From positions 930,001 through 994,000 of the forward strand of contig JBCAQO010000001.1 in NCBI GenBank assembly GCA_039111635.1: 64,000 bases of DNA, given 5' to 3'. The translations under genes were made by a program, and so were the position numbers. Numbering within the stretch: the stretch's first letter is position 1; every line of letters begins with the position of its first letter. The notes under the pieces were generated by a model. The model made no database searches. It saw only the letters and a program-made list of their open reading frames with translations, and was not told where the DNA came from. Of this stretch, positions 57,001 to 64,000 are shown piece by piece. This stretch comes from Heterobasidion occidentale. Lineage: Eukaryota > Basidiomycota > Agaricomycetes > Russulales > Bondarzewiaceae.

Positions 57001-59835
57001 TACAAGCTTGATTTGGACCGAGAGTGTCGCTGTAGATTATGATGAGCAATTTCCTCCATACATGCTGTATCAATCAACTACTCACGGATATTTAGTCATT
57101 CCGGGGCCGTTGCGGGGAACGACGTATGTTCCATCACACGTCAACTGAATAAAATCATGTTAGGTTCGCGTTTGACTGCTGTGATATGAAGGGGAAGCCT
57201 CACCGTGAGCCTCATGAACTCGTTCTCCATACAGGCAGCCCATACTGATGAGTCAGGTCAGCAATCAAGTACTTTGGCTTTCAGGAAAAGGCATTACCAT
57301 AGCTGAAGGGGTTGATGTAGAACTAACATAGCGTATTCATCAGTTTCGGCAGCCACTAAACTAAAACTCAACTCACGATCCAGAAAAGCCACCGTTTCAT
57401 CTGATCTACGGGAATCATGTACCCCACGTAGATGACCATGTTCGGGAAGAAAAAGACGGAAAGGCGGAGGGCAGTGTCGAAATTGGGGCACATCAGGCCG
57501 ACAGTACGGAAGAACCCTTGCATCGTGAGGAAACACATGTAGTTGAGGAGGTGGAAGGTGAAGAAACCACCAGCGGAGTAGGATAGATGGGGCATGAAAT
57601 AGACGATGATGTCGTAGATTAGGACGCGAGTCGCAGAGAACGGAATATCGGCGAGGGTGTTGGCAATCTGGATAGCAGCCGGTCGATAGAACCCATAACT
57701 CTTCTGCTCAATTGCAAAATGATCAGTACCCAGGCGCATCCCCGCAGTAGTAGACGAACCTGTTTAGCAACGAGAGGTCGTCCGAGCATTTGCATCGGAA
57801 GCTATCAACAGGCATGATATCAATAATCTGGGGTAGATTGGCTAAAGGGAAACACCAACCTCTGAGAAGGTTTCAAAGGAAGATGTCATGCCAGCCACAA
57901 ATATAACACTACCACGGGTGAAAGCGCCTGCAGACGTCGGCGGTAAATTAAAGAAAGCGCCTCCAATAACGAGAGCCAGAGCCTGTTGAAACCCCGTTAG
58001 AATCATTGACTCTTACTATTCTCTATAAATTGGAGACATACGGTTGAAAGCGCGTAGCTGGTGAAGATCTGAAACCTATCCTGCAAACGAACTTGGAACT
58101 GACGACGTGTCAAGGCTTTGACCTGATCGAAGAGACTGAGCGTGTAGGGGCTTTTCCTCGAGACCCCACGCTTCTTGTCATCTGCGACTGAGGCGCGGAA
58201 CGCCTCCGAATCAGTTTTCTCCGTCTCCATAGCCCGCTTGTAGTCCTCGAGCACAGTTCGGACTTTCTTTGCAGTTTTCGACGCGAGATATGCTTGTTCG
58301 AGCGCTTCGGGAGTGGACGGGACGTCGAGTTCGGAGCGGCCTGGCGCAAATTGACGTTCGTTGGGATCGGTGCAACCAGTAAGATAATCAGCCGTGCTTT
58401 GACGAGGTAGAGACCTGTATCCAAGCTCTTCGAACCAAGCTCGAGCTTCTGATGGGGATCCGAGATACACTTGTCGTCCTTGATTGAGGATCATGACCTT
58501 GTCGAAAAGTTCGTAGATACCTTCGCCAGCTTGGTATCTAAAACAAAGTTAAGGCACGATCATGGTACGGGTAGGAAAGTCAGGCTTACAGTGTCACAAA
58601 AGTCGTCTGACCGAGTACATCTGTCATGACTCTCAAGGACTTCACGAAGTCCAGAGCCGTGGAAGCGTCCAAGCCACGAGAAGAGTTGTCCCAGCATTGT
58701 ACACGCGCGCGCGTCGCCATCATCTCCGCGATACTGACACGCTTGCGCTCACCTCCAGAGACACCACGGACGAACGCGTCACCAACGAGGGTCTTAGCAG
58801 TGTGGGAGATATTCAGCATTTTTAAGAGCGTAGCCTTGACCTCGTCTTTGAAACCAGCACGGGAAACACCGGGTTGACGGCCTCTTGAACCGGGAGCCTT
58901 CGTGGACAGCGCGAAATCGAGCGTTTGGTCGACAGTCAAAGTAGCAAGGTGAATGTCATCTAGGTGACAATGTTAGTCCGAGATCAAAAGAAAAATGATT
59001 GAACACACCTTCAGCATTGTAGACGAGTTCGCCATGGTAGTAACGACCCATCTCCTCTGCACTGATCCCGGCATACCGAACATCACCAGAAACGCGATGA
59101 AAAAGACCTCGTTGGTTGGCGATCGCTTTCAAGAACGTATCACAACCGGATCCGGGAGTTCCCAAAACAAGACACATTTCACCAGGCTTCAGAACACCGG
59201 AGTTTCTGCGGCGGAACGTGAGCTGCAAGGTCTCAGCGAATGAGGGAATACGCATACTTGTGGAGGATCGGCGTCGACGGAACCTCTTTTCTCACAGCAG
59301 GAAACAGCATCCGGAAGAATGACAACAACATGAAGAAAGGCGTTAGCCAAACCTGCCATGCCTCATCTGCACTCAAAGAGTTAGTCCCGACAGCGACTAT
59401 CAACACTGCAAACATACCTCCGAACGTTCTGATATAAAGCTACAATATTCTTGAGACACCACTCAAAGACATGGGGGCGAATATACACACCTTGGTAAAT
59501 GCGCTGCCTGCGATCTCCACCTGTAGATCCTCCCATGTGACACCGACGTGTTTATGCTTGATGCCCGCTTTCTCATTGGCGTCGTTAGACGAAGACAGAT
59601 ACTCGCGGAGGTCGAACGGTTCTTCATCAGCAGGTGCAGCCTTTTCGGGATCGTACTCCCGGCTCGTCTTTTCGGGGGTGGTGGAACCTGCGGTCGAGTT
59701 GACGTTCCTTCTGGTCAGCCTACGAGAGAGGCTGTGGAACGCATTCTCGGCTTCCTGAACATCAACATGGTGCGCGTTTGATTGGTCTGATGGCTCGTCT
59801 CGAAGGGTGTGAGCGTCGAACGGAGTCTCACTCAT
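54074..59835 (-). CDS. PDR-type (ABCG) full-size ABC transporter, copy 2
   Basis: Paralogue of the gene at 5.1-10.9 kb, with the same NBD1-TMD1-NBD2-TMD2 order, strand and C-terminus (FLRFAKR, TAA at 54074-54076). I chose [20 protein letters not shown] as start because it aligns with the copy 1 start; a longer in-frame ATG lies upstream. NBD1: Walker [20 protein letters not shown] (Cys for Lys), [36 protein letters not shown]2: [12 protein letters not shown], with an intron cutting the Walker A loop (about 56375-56425), then [20 protein letters not shown] and [20 protein letters not shown] without the intron that copy 1 has there. TMD exons include [20 protein letters not shown] and [17 protein letters not shown]. 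Family role is drug and toxin export; substrate unknown. Confidence 0.93.
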
Positions 59836-60988
59836 CGTGAAAGAAAAAGAAAGGAAAAGAGAGGAAGGAGAAAACCTCGGTGGGGAGGATCGTAACAGCC
59901 ATGTAAACGCGGAAGGGTATATGTATGAATCCAGGAGACGCGTTGATGTCCTTCTCTTCCATCCTCTCGGTCCTAAGACTGGAGCGCTGACTGACAAAGA
60001 TTCGAAGACGCTGGAAGGCGCTCCCAGCTGCCGTCGGCGATAGCGCCAGCATAGCTCTCAACGCCGCGTTAGTCAGAGATTCCATGCCCATATACGGACG
60101 GTAGCCCCGATGGTGGGTCGATCGGGCTGACAGAGCTGACCAAAAAAAGGAAAGGACCTACGAGATCGAGAGCGATCAAGATGAGATCTGCAAGATGCTG
60201 GGCGCCTGCCATGGTGGCCGTAACGATATGTTTTACGTTCACTGCAAGGGAGTACTGCGGCATGAATCCAACTTCGTAGCATGCAATATATGTGGAATCT
60301 TCACTCACCCATTGGGACCGCGCAACGCTGAAGTCTTGGCCATGCCCGCGCTCGTGCAGCGTAGGCGCCAAAACACGATGCAAGACGTCGCCCTGTGGTT
60401 CTTTTTAACTCCCTTCAATGGTCAAATTTCTTAACGGGGTTGAATTGGGTCGCACCATATCAACACGAGTGTATGCGCTCCACGTACCCGGTCAGCGAGC
60501 AGTCAGTCACGAGAAGCAGCTCGAAAGTTCTATTGAGTGTCGTGAATCCTAAAGTTCCCGAATAGATTAGCTGTTGCATGAGGAAAGATATCCCTAGGCA
60601 TGAAGAGGGATAGCCTTCGGCGTGTTGACGCGATGGACTGTTCCTACGATGACGCATGTAAGGCCGTTTAATTAGCTTCGATTCGTCGGTATTGTCTGGG
60701 TAGTAAGGCCTGAGGATTGTCGTGATTGGTAGTATTGCATAAAAATAGCTGTGCGACATAGCAGCGTCCACTGCCATGAAACGCCGTTGCTAGATGAGGA
60801 CCAGTTCCGACCCCGGTATAGGGCACTCTCGAAAGCTTCGCGGAGGACACGTTCATGGGCCAGCGGTTCCTTGCTCTCCGGTCTCCATTTTACGTATCAG
60901 CCAAAGCATAGACACAGCATACGATTCTTGGCAATGGGAACCACTGTACCACAACGAGGCATAATAGGAAGCATAACACGATCTTCGA
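59836..60988. promoter_or_regulatory. Upstream region of PDR copy 2; no gene supported
   Basis: About 1.15 kb between the ABC start and the FMP52 stop. Open frames occur on both strands, such as a minus-strand run near 60.1-60.4 kb, but none shows family resemblance or intron joins. Most likely a long promoter, comparable to the long upstream region of copy 1. Confidence 0.4.
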
Positions 60989-62071
60989 TCACAGATCCTG
61001 CTTCGCAAGAAGGACGGAGCCTTTGTTGCTTATCGTGGTGAATGCATTGCCACCAAGAACTCGTTTCGTGGGACCTGCGACCGATGGCAGACCAGATGTA
61101 CCGAGTTGGCCAGCTATACGTATGCTCTTTGCGAGAGCAGGAACCTGCATCAATCAGTTACCTTACGTACAGCCGCTATCGAACTGTGAAACCACATACG
61201 TCAACGGTGAAGCTGGACGAAATCCATGAGAGCACAGCGGTGAAAGGGCTGTAAGATAAACCAGAAGGCGAACACTCAATATCCATAAGCAATACAGATC
61301 AAGAGAAACATACGATAAGATAGCTTCCACCGGACGAAAGCCAGCTCTTTCGGCGTTTCGAAGGAAAACCGGCCTGAAAATGATTGTGTCTCCGTAGCCT
61401 AATGCGGCGAGAGCTTGCTCTGTAAGCCCCTTACTGCGCAGATACAAGGCGGAGGCATCCGGGTTCGAGTAGTTCGCCTGGAGACAACGGAAGTCAAAGA
61501 TGTGATCTGTCAGACAGAAGGTCCGCAGGGACGGACAGACAGGTAGACAAGGCGCTGGTTCGCATCATCGGTGCGCGCGGCTTTGGCAGCGTTGACCACA
61601 AATCTGTTAAAGCGCACATGGATAAGCCACGCTGAAAACGGCATTATGATCGGACTTGCTCTCTGTCAATTTTTTCAAAGTTTTGTGGGGATCCCGCAGC
61701 CTTAATCGACGTCCCCATGCTGAAAAGCGGTGTCACAGAAAATAACCTGGCGTACACCAAAATACGCACGTAATGAATACAACGTCCCATTTGCCCTTTT
61801 GAAGCTCTGCCTCTTCTAGTTTCTCGAAGTCAATCACTTTCTGCTCCAGCTTGCTTTGAGAGCCTCTCGGTAGCTGTTCTTTCGCCGTTATGCGTCTGCC
61901 TATCTCTCCTACACGTGTAAAGTGCGGTGAAGTGAGCAGCTCGCGCAAAACGTGCTTTCCCGTAGCACCAGTAGCTCCGATCAGCAAGGCAGATTGACCT
62001 GTGAACCGGCGTTAGTGTATAAGAAGATGCTTCGAGAGGAGTCAGGACAGCCGGCGAAACATACCTGACAT
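60989..62071 (-). CDS. FMP52: FMP52-like mitochondrial NAD(P)-binding protein
   Basis: Atypical short-chain dehydrogenase of the TIP30/FMP52 group, on the mitochondrial outer membrane in yeast. A two-codon first exon (ATG TCA G) splices to GQSALLIGATGATGKHVLRE, with the G-x2-G-x2-G nucleotide loop. Then LLTSPHFTRVGEIGRRITAK, FEKLEEAELQKGKWDVVFI, GTSIKAAGSPQNFEKIDRE, FVVNAAKAARTDDANQRLVY and ANYSNPDASALYLRSKGLTE. After further introns come GYGDTIIFRPVFLRNAERAG and the C-terminal VPALAKSIRIAGQLGTSGLP and GGNAFTTISNKGSVLLAKQD. The classic catalytic Y-x3-K is present in the form YLRSK. About six introns. Divergent from the ZTA1-like gene, with about 640 bp between them. Confidence 0.85.
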
Positions 62072-62714
62072 ATGGTTGGAGTAAATAGAAGAAGGATTAG
62101 AGACGCTCAGCGTGACGGTTTGGAGCCGCACAGCATGCTGGCTTGTATATATGCGGACGTACCTGCAGAATCTGGAAATACTAGCGCCTATGCGCGTCAA
62201 CACCTATCAAGAGTGTGCTGGTGCGCTTAAGTATCTTCCACTGGATACATTTGGCCTTTTCATGAGTCACTAGTCAGACCTAGCGACCGCCTACCTCGAT
62301 GAGTCGAGCAAATTTCAAGATTGAGTGGATTCCTTTGGGTGAGGCCCATGCGTGGTGGCGCGCTGGGCCGGGAAGCATCGCGGTTAGGAGGAGCCGGGCT
62401 TACTGCTCGGGTCATTACGGCCCGCAACCTGCGGATATCTGCGGATATCCACGGGGAAGTCACAGAGTAGTCACAGTCGTATGCAACGCAATTTGGTTCT
62501 CTCTGAATCTACGACACCGCAATAGCATTCGCTCATTAGATTCATATAACCCGACTTAAGTTTGGTGATAGCCCGCAGATAAAATGGCAGTTGTACAATG
62601 TGGTCTAGGATTGCCGGAGATGGATTCGGGGTGACTGCATTGACCGTGGGTGCATAAGCACCATATGTCGCGATTTCTAAGATTGGATGCCAAACAGAAT
62701 GTGAGTACACAGAT
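62072..62714. promoter_or_regulatory. Divergent promoter region, FMP52 and ZTA1-like genes
   Basis: About 640 bases between two start codons facing away from each other. It holds a tandem CTGCGGATAT repeat (62429-62448). No gene that I can support. Sharing between two oxidoreductases could mean common control, but no stress motif stands out. Confidence 0.35.
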
Positions 62715-64000
62715 ATGCTACGGTCTGTCTTCCGGCTAACGCAGGTTGCCCGCCAACTCTCGTCGTCGCCATTGTCCTTGAAGCTCAGAATGCCGTACCC
62801 CTCCACTGTAAAAGCCGTCGCGATCGCTAAAACAGGCGGGTTTGAGGTCATCGAGGACATGACTCTTCCCTTCCCGAAGCAAAAGCCAGGGGACGTGCTT
62901 GTGAAGGTTTGTGTAGTGTGTAAGAGTTGGAAATGAGACTGAGGCGCTGATTTCGCTCGATCTCATGTTTTGCCGCTATGAAGGTTCAATACGCCGGTGT
63001 CAATTTCATCGACACTTACTTCAGGTGGGGATATCGCTTTGATGACCATTCGTCTCCATTCGAACATCGCATAACAGAGCCGGTGTATACCCTACCCCCT
63101 TCTTGCCTTTCCACATGGCGAAGGAGATATCCGGCGTCGTCGCTGAGCTTCCCACGGATGAGGCGACGCTAAACAATGAGGTATACAAGAAGCGCAATTT
63201 GAGAAAAGGCGATAGGATTGCAGCGGCAAGTCAAACGTTTGATCTATCAGCATCTCTATCTCATGCGACATCTAGGATCTTTTGGGCGGCTTGCAAGAGT
63301 ATGTCACGGTCCCGTGGGACGCCGTGTATCCTATTCCGAAGGATGTCTCCAATCGGGTCGCTGCAGCCGTCCTCCTGCAGGGAATCACTGCTTTGTCTTT
63401 GATGACAGAGTCGCACAATGTCCAGAATGGAGAGACAATTCTTATTCACACCGTTGCTGGTGGTGTCGGTTTACTCATGGCCCAAGTCGCAAAAGCTCGA
63501 GGCGCAACCGTTATTGGAACGACATCTACTCCGGAGAAGGCAGGGTTAGCGAAGGCTCACGGTGCTGACCATGTCATCTTGTACAAGAATGAAAACACGG
63601 TCGAGCGTGTCTTGCAACTCACCAACGGCCAAGGGCCTCATGTCATCTATGACGGCGTAGGCAAGGACACGTAAGTAGTTAATTAAGGGAAATTGCAAAC
63701 TCGACGTATTCATTTGCCTCCACATAGCTTTGAAGATGATCTTAAAATGATCAGACGCAAGGGAACACTTGTCTCTTTTGGGAATGCCTCCGGCCTTGTA
63801 CCGCCGTTCTCTATTGTCAGACTCAACCAGAAGAACCTCAAGTTGCTTCGTCCGACGTATGCCTGCGCTCTCCACTCGATCATTGCCGACTGCATGCTGA
63901 CGCTTCTTTGTGTTGTTTGCAGAGAGACAAACTACACTGTGACTTTGGAAGAACGTGAATACTACGGAGCACAGCTTTTCGATTTGATCTCGAAGGGTGA
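62715..64000 (+). CDS. ZTA1: Zeta-crystallin-like NADPH:quinone oxidoreductase, 3' end cut by the window
   Basis: Medium-chain dehydrogenase/reductase of the quinone reductase type. The N-terminus MLRSVFRLTQVARQLSSSPL looks like a mitochondrial presequence, followed by YPSTVKAVAIAKTGGFEVIE and KQKPGDVLVK. Next exons: VQYAGVNFIDTYFR, AGVYPTPFLPFHMAKEISGV, VAELPTDEATLNNEVYKKRN, GGLQEYVTVPWDAVYPIPKD and QGITALSLMTESHNVQNGET. The NADPH-binding Rossmann motif follows as ILIHTVAGGVGLLMAQVAKA, then GADHVILYKNENTVERVLQL, IYDGVGKDT and DLKMIRRKGTLVSFGNASGL. The final visible exon (ETNYTVTLEEREYYGAQLFD) runs off the end at 64000. Fungal Zta1 reduces quinones and has been linked to oxidative stress; the mitochondrial signal is an inference. 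Confidence 0.85.

Noticed and set aside
60069..60434. Overlapping open frames on both strands upstream of PDR copy 2
   Set aside because: No coding motif, no splice partners and no start context. Treated as promoter.

Overview
The window is nuclear DNA of a filamentous fungus, most likely a basidiomycete of the Agaricomycete type. Genes on both strands are packed closely and cut by many short GT-AG introns of roughly 45-70 nt. Introns are recognisable even inside motifs such as a Walker A loop. The set includes dimorphic PDR-type ABC transporters, a Ran1-like kinase, a cysteine-rich secreted protein and many single-copy eukaryotic housekeeping genes. Exon boundaries were read by eye from splice signals, frame continuity and family motifs, so outer gene limits are firmer than individual exon ends.

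Layout. 1-2.7 kb: 3' part of an unrecognised gene (+). 2.8-4.7 kb: MFS transporter (-). 5.1-10.9 kb: full-size PDR/ABCG drug transporter (-). 11.8-15.7 kb: SEC26/beta-COP (-), divergent from a short CstF64-like gene without an RRM (15.9-16.7 kb, +). 16.8-17.2 kb: DPM3 (-). 17.4-19.6 kb: fucosyltransferase-like type II membrane protein (+). 20.0-22.3 kb: divergent protein kinase (-). 22.7-23.3 kb: NR2C2AP-like protein (-). 23.5-24.7 kb: tyrosine phosphatase (+). 25.1-26.4 kb: Ran1-like kinase (+). 26.7-28.2 kb: GC-rich, gene-poor block with a broken coiled-coil gene relic. 28.3-29.6 kb: SSP120/nucleobindin-like EF-hand protein (+). 29.8-36.7 kb: DOP1 (-). 37-38.6 kb: unrecognised nuclear-looking protein (-). 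39.6-40.4 kb: small Cys-rich secreted protein (+). 40.5-41.1 kb: GFA/CENP-V enzyme (-). 41.7-42.3 kb: ATP synthase subunit e (+). 42.6-44.5 kb: MSI1/RBBP4 WD40 protein (+). 44.8-45.1 kb: RAMP4/YSY6 (-). 45.3-46.3 kb: BMT5-like rRNA methyltransferase (+). 46.7-48.5 kb: aldo/keto reductase (+). 48.5-49.3 kb: repeat-bearing non-coding block. 49.5-50.4 kb: mitochondrial uL10 (+). 50.7-51.3 kb: prefoldin 1 (+). 51.6-53.9 kb: TPR protein (+). 54.1-59.8 kb: second PDR transporter (-). 61.0-62.1 kb: FMP52 (-). 62.7-64.0 kb: ZTA1-like quinone reductase, cut by the window end (+).

Functional themes: secretory-pathway genes are numerous (COPI coat, dolichol-phosphate-mannose synthase subunit, fucosyltransferase-like enzyme, SSP120, DOP1, RAMP4). 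Stress and export functions form a second theme (two PDR pumps, MFS carrier, AKR with a CRE-like site, GFA protein, quinone reductase).

The most notable observations are: a pseudogene whose two stops both fit C-to-T changes; three neighbouring genes that each look one G short in a G run; a CstF64-like protein without an RRM; a kinase with HGD and DFN instead of HRD and DFG; paralogous ABC genes with reciprocal introns; and a small inverted-repeat element. I found no CRISPR array, rRNA, convincing tRNA or intact transposon, and no clear new multi-gene system.
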